Part shown: piece after piece, positions 34,283 to 48,200 of the stretch
Numbering within the stretch: position 1 is the stretch's first letter
Layout: every line of letters starts with the position of its first letter
Assembly: GCA_023653785.1 (NCBI GenBank)
Contig: JAMKCH010012762.1
Location: 1 to 64,000, forward strand
DNA from: Ophioderma brevispina
Taxonomy: Eukaryota > Echinodermata > Ophiuroidea > Amphilepidida > Ophiodermatidae
Direction: 5' to 3'
DNA length: 64,000 nucleotides
Position numbers and translations under genes: made by a program
Notes under the pieces: generated by a model
What the model saw: only the letters and a program-made list of their open reading frames with translations
What the model was told of the DNA's origin: nothing
The model's database searches: none

Positions 34283-37200
34283 GTACATAATCATGGGTAA
34301 ACGTAGAGAGGGGGGATGTGGACGTCCATTTTGGAGGTGACGCGTATGTAAGCTTATGTAAGGCGAGATTAATGTGTGGAGTGCCAAATCGTGTACCACG
34401 CATTTCACTACGGAATAAACCCCAAACTCGTCCTAACCTCGTCTTCATGGCCAAATTCATTCCCATTGAAAAATGTGTGGTACACGATTTGGCAGTCCTC
34501 TATGGTGGTATTGCTGTTAAGACCTAGTCCGTTTAGAACCAGACCTCGAGCGAGCAGCGCGAGGTCTGGTGATATTTGTATTCCCAAAGCTTTAGTTTGC
34601 TTTACTTTTAGGCTGCGGGTGAAAACAACAGGTCGCTGATTCAGCACTGTCCTCTGTCTGAATTTGTTCATTGTTTTGTATCGCTGTGTTCTTTGTAGAG
34701 CACCATATAAATGCGTGTTTATTATTATTTATTATTATTATATTTGGTCTAAGTGTTATTTGTTATTTTGTATTATCACACTATATAACTTACCGTTATT
34801 CTGCCACAAAAAAGTGAAAAAAAACCCTCTAAAAAGTCTGTGAAATTCTTTGTGCTGCCTTCAAAACGGAACTTAACAGAATTGAGGTTAGGACTTTTTC
34901 GTGTGGATCAACCACTTCTTGCCTTTTTTTTTTTTTTTTTTTTTTGGGGGGGGGGGGGGGTACGGCTTAGAACCTGTTTTTGTCTTCTATATGAAACCCT
35001 CAAGAATGGAACCCTCAGAAATAGTTCTTAAAATCTGAGAACCCCAAAAGTTTCCCAACAGAACCATAAAATGTGCTATACAGCAGTTAAAAAACTATTT
35101 TGGTTCGTTGAAGAACCTTACAGGTTTCCATATAGAGGACAAGTTTAGAACCTATTCTCATCTTTTTTTCTTAGAGTGATCCATGTCAATAATAATATCT
35201 CTTGTAGTTTATTTACTGTTTTATACTATGCTTGTAAATTAATTGTATAATTTGATTGACATGGAAATAAAATATGATATAATATGAAACTAGCCCCTTC
35301 AATTTAGGTAGAAATCAAAACTTAACTCAAAATATCAACATTCCAAGCCCATAATTTGCGCAAGAAATCAAGATACAGGTTTTAAAAGAGAGTCGTGGAG
35401 TAGACTATGTCTATCTTGTATGAATTTCTTTTTTCTGCCCGAAGGGTAGTCTGTTTCTGTATTGCCACCAATATCTTCCACAGTGTATAAGTCCCCTGTG
35501 CCTTGTACCATGTGTACTGTACACACATTCCCAGTTGCAGCTAAAGAGAGTGTGTTGTGGTTTGCTATAGTCTCATTCACAGCAATGCAATGTTCACACA
35601 ATGGTTCAAAATAACACTAATAATAGTGAAAAGCTTAAACTGTTGAACATGTTGATCCAGCCTAAATTAAACTGACATACAGCCAATCATAGGTGGCCTT
35701 ATACTGGTATCTGGAGCCAATTTAATATGATTATATGCCATGCACTGTTCTATCTCTTGTGGCAAGGTAAAAAAACAATGCTGCAGAATATGTAACCTTG
35801 TGGCTTGTCACATATTACTGAATGTGAAAATGTGTTGTTTAACAATATTTTATGGTTAAAAGTCTTAAAAGATTGTTTAGTATTATAAGTGGGATGCAAT
35901 TAGCCTAATTTGAAGTGCCAATGGTTGAAAAGGGTTGTATATTAGTTAAGTTACATTGATAAGTATTTAGTGAATTTTGTATAAAGTTGTGACTTACCCA
36001 CCATTCTACATAACAAGGACCACTTCCTGTTTGACAATTGATGAAAAGCAGATAGCTGAACATCCTTCATGTGAATTGCCACCAAAGTATTATTACACAT
36101 GTTGGACTATTTATCATGCGGATGAATACATGCAAGGTGGTTCACTTTTTCATCCCCAGTAATTTGTCTTACCTTGTGGAGGTCTGAAATTTTTAGAACC
36201 AGCAACCAAGGGCAAAACCCACATTTTGATCTGGGTCAATGGTGTACCATATGCATGGTACATGCATGGCTGTGTGGAATTGACTGTCTTATATAACATA
36301 ATTGCTTGATCTGGGTCAATGTTTATTGCATAAAATGCATGACCTGCGTGGAATTGAACCTTTAACAACATGCTTAATTGATATTTGGAGAATGAGAAAT
36401 AATATGCTCGTGATTACTATGTATACACCATTTGCAAAGCAACATATGAGTGGAATTTACACAAAAATTTATAATTAGTCTGGCAATTTGAACACAAAAG
36501 TTTAATTGAAAGTCAGGGGGGGGGGGGTGGGACGTACATGCAAAGTTTTTCAACAGGGGAGATATTAGGGAAGAAACCAAATATAAAAGAAGTGCAAGGA
36601 GCTACTCTCACTAAATTGTGTGTTTAAAGATTTACAGCCCTCTATTCAGTGTTGGTGACAGTTGGCATTTTGAATTGGGAAAAATGTCTGATATGCTTTA
36701 AGCTGATATGTCTTAATTTGTCGTATACTTTGTCCCGTATCTGTTTCGTATCATATTAGCGCAATCACCTTATTGCCATTGATGCTATAATAATATTGCT
36801 TATAAGTGCATTTTGTTACCTCAACTCCACTTATTATTATATCCTATAATAATACTATGCATTTTGATAGCGTAGTGTAGTGTGTTATAGGTACGTATAT
36901 GTGGATACGTGTGCACATGTTATATATTTGTTTATAAACCATACAATGTATGCGTGTGCATATTTAATGTCCCGTGTACTTATGCATAATTATCTTGCTA
37001 ACTTACTTACATTTAATTTTATTTTGGGTGGCCAAACTTGTTAGAGCTTCGGCCTCATTTTTTGGCAGCCCTCCATTGTCGCAATCCATGTATTCATTTA
37101 TGTGTAAATGGAGAAACAACTGAAAACTGAAACAAAAACACAACACCTTGAGCACATAGGTCACCTTGCAGATTAAAATTAGGGTTCTTTTTTTTTTTAC

Positions 37201-40200
37201 AATATATAGACTACCAGCAAGACTTGGCTGTTCCTTGGATGTTGAAATTGGAAATAACTAGATTTGGATAAATAACAATACCATATTGATTTAAAATTTA
37301 TTGCCATTAAAATTAGCCATAATTTTGTGGTTATGTGAAAGTTAAAATCACATTAATAATACAACCGTTAGGTCTAAGTTTATATAGGCCTCTCCATGAT
37401 TTGCTATTGATAGGCCTAGAATGACTTTATTTACAAAGACAAGGAAACAAAAAAACTCAGATCATGTGGTATATTTTGTTTTGGCAGAGCTCACATCCAT
37501 AGTCCTTTAAATATATACTATGTATGACAACAATAACAATTTTCTATTGTAATTTTGCAATAATTAAAGATTCATTTGGTATTACTTGAAGATGGTATTT
37601 TCAGCTTATGTAATTTAAGTGTGAATTAATTCACTGGTATCATATAAGATGCACAACAAAAACAAAAAACGCTTCGGCGATTATGACTTTAACATGTTTA
37701 TATTTAAGAAAAGAAGCAACCTTTTAAGTTAGTGTGGAAAGACGCGCGACTAGCAATGACTCTTGGGCCTAATTAAAAGATACTTTTATTTACGTTAATG
37801 CAATGGAGAGGATGTGAAAACAATAGTCACCCCGCATCATCATCACCAATGGGAACTAGTAACTAATTACTGACGTATGGACGTTAATCGACCCCCTAAT
37901 GTTTAATAGCATTCTCATATGAACACAATAGTGTTGGTGGTCATTAATACTAATGCCTCCTCCTCCCTATCCTAATTTGTGTCAGGTTGCAAAATAATAT
38001 AACAAGCCTAATTTATGTCATGAAGCCTAAATTCATTAGTGCAGATTGTCCTTTTTAAGGACGCTTCTTGTTTCGAATATAACGTCGCTACACTGGAAAA
38101 AATGACAGTGGCAATTAACAGCAAATACTGTAAAACTTCCCAAAACTTACAGTAATTTGGCTGTAATTTGGAAATACACAGGAAAATACTGTCAATGTAT
38201 TTCCCAAATTTTTCCAGCCTATAATGGCAAAATCTAAAAGTGAAGACTTTGGTTCGAAATTTATGAGTAACAACTTCATTATACTACTACTAGGAATGTT
38301 TCATATATACCATTAAGTACCACATCTACAGGGGAAAATACTGGCAATTTTGACAGGAAAATCCTGGCAGACAATTCTGGCAACAAAACACCGTAAAAAT
38401 ATAGGCGTTTTACGGTTTTTCATTCAATGATGTATATTTTACAGTTTGATGTAATTCATTTTACAACAAACAAATTTTACAGTATATGCACTGTAAAAAA
38501 TGTGGAAGGCCTACTAAGTTAGAGTTTTTCGTTCCAGGGTTTTTTTTATTCTCCACACATTCACAATCTCTGTAATAACTCACAAATATATGTGTTTTAA
38601 GCGTTTGATTAAATTAAATTTTACAATTACTGTACATTTACGGTAATTTGTTGGCAGAATTGCTGCCAGGATTTTACTGTAAAACTACATATGTTTTTTA
38701 AGCAGTGTAACACACTTTATCCTGTGCTGATTTAGTTGCCTTAAATAATTACACCCTATAATATAATTGTACTTACACAAATTTGTGACTCATTAACTTC
38801 AGGTGGAATCACTTGGAAGGGACGGAGCTGAAGGGCCTTTCTGATTTCGACTTATTGGTTATGGTGAACCCACCAGCTCTTCCGTACCTGAAAGATGTTT
38901 GCAAACATTTCGTCCGTTATTTTGAAGGTGCACTTTAAGAGCCATTATCGAAATCGGTAAAGCCATAGAGGAGATGCTGATGTGGAAACTTTGGAAGAAA
39001 AGGAGTTGATGATGACTACAGAACTGAATGTGTCAGGAAAACTAGTAGAGGTTGATATACTGCCAACAGCTGACAATCTGGCTTATATGGGTAATTGATA
39101 TCTCTGAGGGATCGGAGTTATTACTAGATCTGTACAGTAGAGTCATTTCCATGAGATCCTGAACCTTTTTTTTCTTTCTGGATTTCACCAAATAAATAAA
39201 TCTAAATAAATAAATAATAATAAATAATAAATTAAAACACTACAAAAAAAAAATACAAAACATCATCTATAGCTCCATAATTAAGTATTTGACAACTTTG
39301 TAATTTTTCCCCAAAATAGGGCCAGACCAGTTTGAACCAATAAAAGGATATCCTGGAACCAGGCTGAGCTATGACAAATTAGGTGCCATTTCCCACTTGC
39401 TGCACACAGGGTATTTGGAGATGGTGTTTATTGTTTTAGGCTTGACAAGGGACATACACTATGCTACAATGACTCAAGCAAATAATGGCGTTATTGATAA
39501 ATAAATCCACTGGTTCACGGACAAAACACTCAGATTCCCCTTTGTTAATTTGGAACGGCAATGCCAGAGCTTGTGACTGTCCATGTAGTTTGAAAAGATC
39601 AAGAACTCGTTTATCCACGCACAGTTTTTAGGGTAGACTTTCACATAGAAGTCCCAAATACGCAAATGAGGTATTATCATTGATTCCGTCATGCCTGTAT
39701 GATGTTGTTCATTAGCGCAGGACGGAATCAATGGCAATACATCATTTTTATACTTGGTGCTTCTATATGAAACGTCTACCCAGTTTGGATGAGCTGGCCT
39801 CGTTCAAGATTCAAATAAACTTTGAGGTTCTACTGTGAATTCAATAATTTTGACTGTAATTTCATTTATTGAAAAAGAAATAATGTGACCAACCTCATGG
39901 TTGATATTTGCTTGGTAATCTGTGACCTACTTAGTGCATACAAAGACCTATAACTATTCCTGAACCTCATTTCTATTCATTTACCACCATGTATTTAGAA
40001 CATATCAAAAGCACGGGGTGCTAGCGACCTACTAACAACACGGTAAGTCATAGAAATGGGGTTACGCGCAAGTTACTGCAAGTTAAGTTTTGTTTCTGCA
40101 CAAAACATGTTAGGTCACAGTTTTCAAACACTTTCTCCATATTTTTTGTTCACTTTGTTTCCGATTCGGACAATGATGAATATACGGTTAAAGTAATTGA

Positions 40201-43200
40201 ACGCATAGTAAAAGCCCAAGTTTATTTTATTCGTGAAAGAGGACCAGTATCTTTTGCTTTGCTGTGCATGACAAACAATACTCATCTTAATCGGGTGATG
40301 ATCACCTGAAATCTTTGTTCAGCTGTATGGGTAATAACCAATGGGGTGAACGCATTCAAAACCAGTCTCCGTGCTGGGCGCTGACTTTTTTAATATTGCA
40401 CGAAATAATTAGCAGTTTGGGGTGCTTGTATCCACACATAATGTCAATTCGATACAAACAATCCGCCACAAATATCAGTTGTTGGATGTTTGGGTGCTAT
40501 TGGGTGTTTAAATTTTGTCCTACCCCCATTGCCAACACAACGAATGAAATGAACACATTAAGTCCTCTTGATTTAATAAAAAAAACCGCCTCAATGAATA
40601 CACTTTCACGCTGCGCGCTTGCCACTTTTGATGAGAAAAAGAGTACTGAGCACATGATCCAGTTGTCGATTCGTGGTTAGTATGCAAGCTGGCACCCACA
40701 GTATGTGGAAGAAGCGTAGCAGCCATTGCTCTATGTTTGTTACTCTAGGTTTTGCTTTGTGGTCGGAAAAACAGGCAGAACGGTGAATGTTTCTAAAGAT
40801 TACGTAACGATTTACCTCTCTATCTATAAAGAACCTCCTTTGGTATAACAATCTTCTTCCAGTTTAAGCGCCAACTTCATATTTGAAACTCTGGCTCTGT
40901 TACTTTCCAGAACCTAAAAGTAATTTGAAGTTCTTTATCATCTGCACTACCGAGCGGATTTACTGGTATCAACAGTGCTATTATTTGCTCAAGTCAATTG
41001 CGGCATGATTACATCCTACTGCCCAGATAGCAACTGACGTCCGGGTCTACGTCGTTCCACGATCGCGGTCGCCAACCAACGTCCAGCCGACGTTGGGAAA
41101 ACGGTGGGGAAATTGTCGGTAGACTGTGCGGCAAACCAACGTCCAGCTGAGTTGGGAAAACGGTGGGGCAATGGTCGTTTGATGGTCAGCAACCCAAAAC
41201 CAACGTCAGAGCCCGACTTCTGGGAAACGTGGGGAATTTTGGGGTCGTTAGATGGCGGCAAACCAACGTCAAGCCGACTTTTGGAAACAGTGGGGGAAAT
41301 GGTCGTTTGATGGTCGGCAAACCAACATCAGCCGAACGTTGGGAAAACGGTGGTGAAATGGTCTTGGGATGGTTGACAATCCAACTGTGTGATCGGGAGA
41401 AGTTGGGAAAATGGTGGGTGAACTGGTCGTTTTTTTGTTTGGCAGGCCAACGTTGGGCCGTTGTTGGGGAAATGGTGGAGGACTGGTTCGTTTTATTATT
41501 TTATGGTTGGTAGCCCCCGTCCCGGGGAGAAGGTGGGGAAATGGTGGGGGAACTGGTCGTTTTGTGTCGGCACCAACGTTGGGGCAATTATATGTTGTCC
41601 CGCAGACTATAATTAATCTAAAAAATCTAATTAGGAGGGCCTCAATTAATAAGGAAATTAAGTAGGCTCTATCCAAAGCGGACAGAGCTTTCAGCAAAAA
41701 TAGGGCCTATGGCATGATTAGCCTATGCTTAGCAACACGTGCGTAAAAATAAAACATATGGTCTTTGCAGTTGACTAATATTTTTCGATTTTGTGCACTT
41801 TGTTTTCAACGTGATACAGGGATTCCTTGAGCTTTTCGGGGTTTTTTTTTGCACCTCTTTGAAGCTCTGTGCCGTATTTTCGCATTTTTATTAGTCTTTA
41901 AGTTAGTCTTCACTTTGTGTGTTTTCTATACTGTTTGAAAGACTTTTCACGTTGATATATATTATATATTGATATTGCCCTTTGGATAATCAACAGGACA
42001 AGTAGCTCAATTGGATAGTCGCTCCTTCTAATACAAAGGTCCCTTGGTTCGAATCCCGGTCAGGCCGTAAGTCGATTTTCAGTTACTATATAATAATATA
42101 ACCTAAACAAAGATATGAACTTACTTGTGTATTAAGTCCCTGAAAAACCATAACGGAAATGTTTCTTTTTTTAGTCATGGAGCCCAAGTAGTGATTTTAT
42201 AACATGGCAAAACATCGTTTTTAGTCCGGTGCTCGACCCATATAATTTGCGCAAGCGTCCACACAAATTGTTTTGCTGGTTTCTAGGCAACATTGACCTG
42301 ATATTTCCAAATCTTGATGATGCCACTTGGCATCATGACATTGTGAGATAGGGAAGGGTGTAATTTAACAGGGGGTAAAAATTTGTAAATGTTTCATGTG
42401 GATTTGAAATATGTATAGAAGTGTTTATCTTGTCCTAAGGTATAAAAAAGTATAGTTTCCTATAACTGCAACCTTTTGTGTTTTCACAGACAGACCCAAA
42501 ATTTGTTCAAGGTCATCATGGGATAAATCTTTCAACGATCGATTTGTTAAATTGGTTTCAAATCGTGCGTATGGGAATGTAAAAACCGAAAAAAACATTA
42601 CCTCATGTCAATCATTGCTAAGGTATCTATCAGAGACTAAAATGATTAACCCCCATAGCCCCGGTGGACCTTCTCCATATTACCCCTTATTTATACCACA
42701 AATGTCCAACAAAGTGTTTAACCTATTAGGATACGGGCTACCATGACCCCTGCACCCCCCCGGGGATTTTGGAGACAACCATTTTTGTGAAAGCTTACCA
42801 TAAAGCAACTGAATTCAGTTGTCTGCAAAAATCCCCACCCTGGGTTAAACGGGTGAGGCGCTTTTTAAAAATGGTTGCCAAAATGCAACCAAACCCCTTG
42901 GGAGAAAGTACCAATAGCCTAGCACAGCCAGAAAATCACAGGCCTTGATTTTGGATACCAATAGATAGCTATGGTCCTCCTCTTTCCATTGATACCAACT
43001 GAGTACCAACCATGCCTTAGCATTCCGTCACAATGACGTCATAAAGTTCGCATGGTAGCAAAATTGTCAATTTTCATAGACACACATTAGGGGAAAATTC
43101 AATTTTTCGCCAAAAATGTTAGGAATTTCCACTTTTCATGCGGTTTTTGGCTCTACTTGAGGAAAAGGACTAGTTTTATAAAAAGAGAGCATTTGTGCTA

Positions 43201-45211
43201 TAATAATGTTTGAGTCGGCTAAAAATTGCGAACTATTCAATTTTTCCACCCTTAATCAGGACATGTATTTTCAATACTTTCTCAAACCATATGACATAAT
43301 AGGTGACGTCATAATGGGGAATGCTGGTACCTATTTGATACCAATGGGAAAGAAGAGAAACTCTACGTACCCTGTGGTACCAAAATTTAAAGGAAACAGG
43401 ATGTTCAGTAACGAAAATCACGGGGGAGGGGGTGGAGTGGTTACACAAATGACTCAGGTAGACAAGGGTTAAGTCAAACGTGACAAGTATATCGATGTCT
43501 TCTAAGCCTTGGAAGATCGACTGGTGTGCCAGAGCACTGTCTGAGAGATTTGTCGAGGATGCACATCCAGAGAGCCATTTATCAAGCCCTGATTTGGTTC
43601 CAGGCAGATGTGGCAGAACCAGAAATTCCTCCAGCCAGATGATCTGGTTGGAAGTTAAATGATGGAGCACTAGATACAAGTGGCATCAGGAGGTTGATGC
43701 CACAAGAGTTGTATGACATAATAGTAGAGGAAGAATATATGATACAGAAGAAGACAATTAAGACATGACTCAAGAAGAGGAGGAGGAAAGAGAAGATCAA
43801 TTTCTGAATCTAAAGGGAGTTGCATTTAAGCTCGTATACCAAGGAAACAGCTTTGCTTAAAAGATCGGCAATTGAACAATACCAATGATTATTAACATTG
43901 GAAATTTCTTCTTATCATATCCAAACCACAGTGGTTCTCAAATGTGATATAGCCAGAGGTGGGTACAATGTCGGCTGCTTCACTGATTCTGCAAGGTCCT
44001 TCTGTGCATTGTTGCACCCACATTGAGCAGACCAAAAGATGCTCCAGTGTCCTGATCTGCTTCCAGGTGTAGACTCACTCTGCAAGGAAACCTTGGATCG
44101 GCCGATTCGGATCTCAATCAAGCTGAGACACCGCCACTCACCCCACGAGAAGCCAGCCCAAGGTGGAAGATGCTCAACCAGCTCAATACCAATGAGATGC
44201 CACTTAGGGTGACAGCAAGTCTTTCTGTCCACAAGCCCAACTCCCCCAAACTCCTTAGAGACTATGTCAAAGGACCCGGACTTGCCTAAGAAACTTACCC
44301 GGACATTAAGGCGGTCAGCAGACGCCTCTGTCCAAGCACAGGTGCTCCATACCAGATACGTGGCAGCTATGCTAATGCATGCTCGCTGCTGCATGTATAA
44401 GTTGTCGCGGAGCTGGCGAAGACACCCGCGACAAGCTGGCAGGATGCACCAACTACGGGTTCAAGCGCTGGGCTGACCACTCCATACAGGGCACGCATAC
44501 TCCACACATGAGCAGCACCGGGGAGCCGCAGTTGATCTCAGGGCACACGGGCATACAGGGTAATGGGGAAAAGCCCTTGTGGGGGTTAAGGGGCTGAGAC
44601 CCCGGAAGCTCTTGAGTTTAAATGTTTAGAGTGCTTTTGGAGAAGGGTTATGTCCTTATCTTGAACCAGATGAACTTGGTTTGAACGGCGGGGTCCAGGG
44701 GAGGAGCCCCCAGAAGCTCTGGGTTTTAGCATGGTTCAGCCGCATCCGGAGAGAGCTCTCGGTTATCTCTCAATCATGAAGCTGATGAACTATACTGCCA
44801 CTGACGGGAGTCCAGGGTTCGGAGCAGTTGAAGCTACCCCTTGAGTTAAAGAGCATGTTTTAGTGCCTTCGGAGAGATCTTAGTTATCTCATTATCTGAA
44901 GGGAGAACTATACTGCCTGTTAAATAACAACAAAAATCACAACAACGGTATTTTTGTATTTTTCCGAAAACATATGTCAGCGCCCTCTGAGGTGGTGTCC
45001 GGGGCATGTGCCCCCTCCCCGTGCCCCTCACTAGCTACGACCACTGCTTCGATGTGGGTCTTATAAGAGAGTGCAGTCCAGGTGCTCCTAAGTAACATGC
45101 TATCCACGTGCTCCACGGGCGCTCCAGACCAGGTCACTCAAAGGTGACGCATGGCACCGCCCCGCAGACGGAAAGCATCACCACCTGTGCCCCGGATTGG
45201 ACTTGCGCGCT

Positions 45212-45259
<48 letters not shown>

Positions 45260-48200
45260 GGCTTCCTCACAATAAGGGGCAAGCTCATCTTAAGAGCCAT
45301 TTGAGTCTCCTTTTGCATCATGCATCAGTGTGCGGCCAATTCCAAGATTGTTCTTCCAGACAAAACGACCGATCCGCACTCTCAGGCAGGTCGCCGGCAC
45401 AGATGCCGAACAAGAGACGGCATAAGCACGCTCCCCCGGGGGCATTCCATCCCTGATCCCACATAGAACACAACCAAGGACTGTGTGTTGAAGTACGTTT
45501 AGTAATTTCTTAACAACAACAACTTATGTGGACACGCGTTTGGTTACGTCGCTGCGCTACACTCCTTGCTGAAGCTCTCGCAGCAGGAGTAGTAGAAGCT
45601 TGTTGCACACATAGTAACCATCCGTCAATACATCAAGACTCAAGAAACTATGGTTATGCGGTTTCAAGGTGATCAGGGATTAAGGAGGTGGTTGTGGCTA
45701 GGGTATAGTAAGTCATAGACCATTTTTACATAAAGCGCCTCTATAGACACTTGAAAGGCAAAACTACTTCATTTTTAAGTGTTACTTTACCTCAAACTAA
45801 ATCCACAGGTGCAGACAAAGTATATAATTAGGTGACATTGGCATTTTGCCTTTAAGAGGCATTAAGTGTGTAATACAGTGTTCATTGTTTTGGTGGACAT
45901 TTGAAATTGACGCCCTCAGAGCAGGTTAAGAATGCCAGAGGTGTTTCAACTTTCCTGGTGGTTTTGGTGCGATAAGTAGTCACATAGTGCATGAATTTGG
46001 ATCAAAAATTAAGATATATGTCAAAAAAGTGCATTAAGGAATATTGCGACCATTTGAAAAAAAGCGGCCCTCACTCTTTAACCAGGATGGGGAATTTTGC
46101 AGACAAACCTGATTGTGATAGCATATGTATAAGGTTTCCAAAAATGAAGTGGGTCTCCAAAAACTCCCCGGGGGGGTGCAGGGTTTCGGTTATCGGGGAT
46201 AATTGAACCCTATATATTTGCAATTCATATCAAACAGAATGACAGAATTTGAGCCCTTTTGAAAAGATCGTGCATTCGAAATTGGTTTACCCAGGAATGG
46301 ACTTGAACCATTTAGACTGATGTGTTAAGTAAATGTCTGATATAGCAAACTATACTTTTTTTAATCCATAGGCCCAGCTGAACATGATTATATACCTTTT
46401 AACCCATGAGAAGCATTACAAATTTTACCCCTGTTAATTTACCCCTACCCAATCTCAAAATGCTCAAGGATGCCAAAGTGGCATCATCCAGATTTAGATT
46501 CAGTAGATCAATATTGCCTAGAAACCATCAAAAATATTTGTGTGGGACTCTTGCGCAAGTCCATTCCAGGTTCTTTTGGCCGAGCACCAGACTATTTATT
46601 ATGGTTGGGATTAAGGTTGGCCCAAATGGCTGGCCCAACTGGTCCACCGTAAAAATACGACGCATGTCCATCGTGTGACCGACGGACAAAATGACTTTGG
46701 CCCGACGTCACTTGTCGACGTTGGCCCACTATCGCGTGTGATGTTGGGCAAACATTTTCCCAACTTGTAATGCTATTCCCGGGGTGTCACTGATATTTTA
46801 TTATTTTTCAACAAATGTGCAACTTATGCACTTGACATACCCCAGAATATTGAAAAGGAAATTAGACAATTAATCTGTGCAGAAATCAGTTACTTCGCCG
46901 ATATGACGTAACCAAAGTCCTTATGCAAGCATCTTTCTCTTTTTGATCAATGGAGTAAGGAGAGTTGTAACCACCACCGCTCCACTCCCAACCCCACTCT
47001 TCTGCATGTGTATGTTACAAAAACTGGCTCAGCTAGCGGGGTAATTCATAAAAGGGAGCTTTGGAACGGTAAAATGTATAAAAACATTAAAATAACTAAC
47101 AATTAATAATTAAAATCATTAACAGTATTTTAATGTTATACTAAGAAGGTTACTTACATTGTATGTGTGACAAATTTATTGAAAAAAAAATGGCTATAAT
47201 ATTATCAACCGGACTTCCGTTAGCCCAAGACTCGATGCTAAAAGAAAAAAAAACAACAACGACGAAAACAATTCTCACCTATAAGGGTGACCAGACGCGC
47301 AAAAAAAATGGTGCCCCATAGGAACCCCGGTCACTTTAGTGTTACTCTAGTCCAGGTGATAGTTGCGTGTTTCAATCTCTCTTTTTCTCCCAGATTGTAT
47401 ATAGGTGCAAGACCTTTGAAATGAAAATTTTGGAATTCAATCCCGCCAGTTGATTTTGTTGGCCATTCACTATGTTCGCTGTTCGCATTATTTTTCCACT
47501 ACCGACAGGTAGGAAGAAACTTTACAAATCAATGATTAAACGAAGTGTTGAAGACCGAGAACCGTACTCTGCAGGACTTGTTAGACTTCAGATCAACTTC
47601 ATCAAAAGAAAAACCGGGAGTCGTGAAAGAGTTAATCCGAGTCGTTAAGTACTGGAATAAGTGTACTTTACGCTCCATCCTGACAGACAAAGCACCACTA
47701 CCAACATCTTACCCTATGGAGCTCATAACAGTTTATGCGTGGGAGGAAGCTGGAAGCCCGAAATCCTTTGACCGATTGGTGGGGTTAAAAGCTGTTCTTA
47801 CAGTCATTGGGGAGGAACTGCACACTTTGCGCCATTGGTGGAACACAAACTACGATGACAATATAGCAGATAAAGGAATCAGGAAAATGAGAGCTAAAGA
47901 CAGAAAGTGGTTAGTATCAAAAATTACTCGTACTCATACTCTACTAATAATACCGACTTAAAAAATTAAACATTATTATTTTTTGTCAGAAAATTAACGA
48001 CCCTCTAAATTGGCCTTCCCTTTGTCTTATTCAAGAATAATCCATGTTTCGTGAGAAGTTTATTTGCTGTAGCGATTACTTTCAAGAGTCATTGCTAATT
48101 ATCTGAGAAACTTCAAAACGCTTTTTGATAACAACGCGGTTTCATAGACATTTACCGTTGGAGAATTTCGATACTTTCGATATTTAAAATTCCTGTAACC

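Noticed and set aside
38929..38970. A 40-base intron (GTGCAC...CCATAG) to explain the frame change in OAS exon 2
   Set aside because: It is too short for an animal spliceosomal intron. A one-base excess in the TTT run restores the expected residues on both sides apart from a single stop.
39319..39432. Possible extra OAS exon (PDQFEPIKGYPGTRLSYDKLG) after an AG at 39,319
   Set aside because: The phase is compatible, but OAS proteins have no such segment. Exon 2 joins exon 3 directly in phase with a better family match (ADNLAYMG then RKKLYKSM).
40315..40680. A 121-residue open frame in OAS intron 2
   Set aside because: No resemblance to any family and no supporting splice signals. It does not fit the OAS protein.
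41035..41590. CRISPR-like array
   Set aside because: Units are contiguous 60-bp satellites that diverge gradually, with no identical repeat/unique spacer alternation, in a eukaryotic intron.
43233..44394. Minus-strand frames of 148 and 159 residues as a host gene inside the OAS intron
   Set aside because: The first overlaps a dispersed repeat copy. Neither has a recognisable domain or convincing splice sites.
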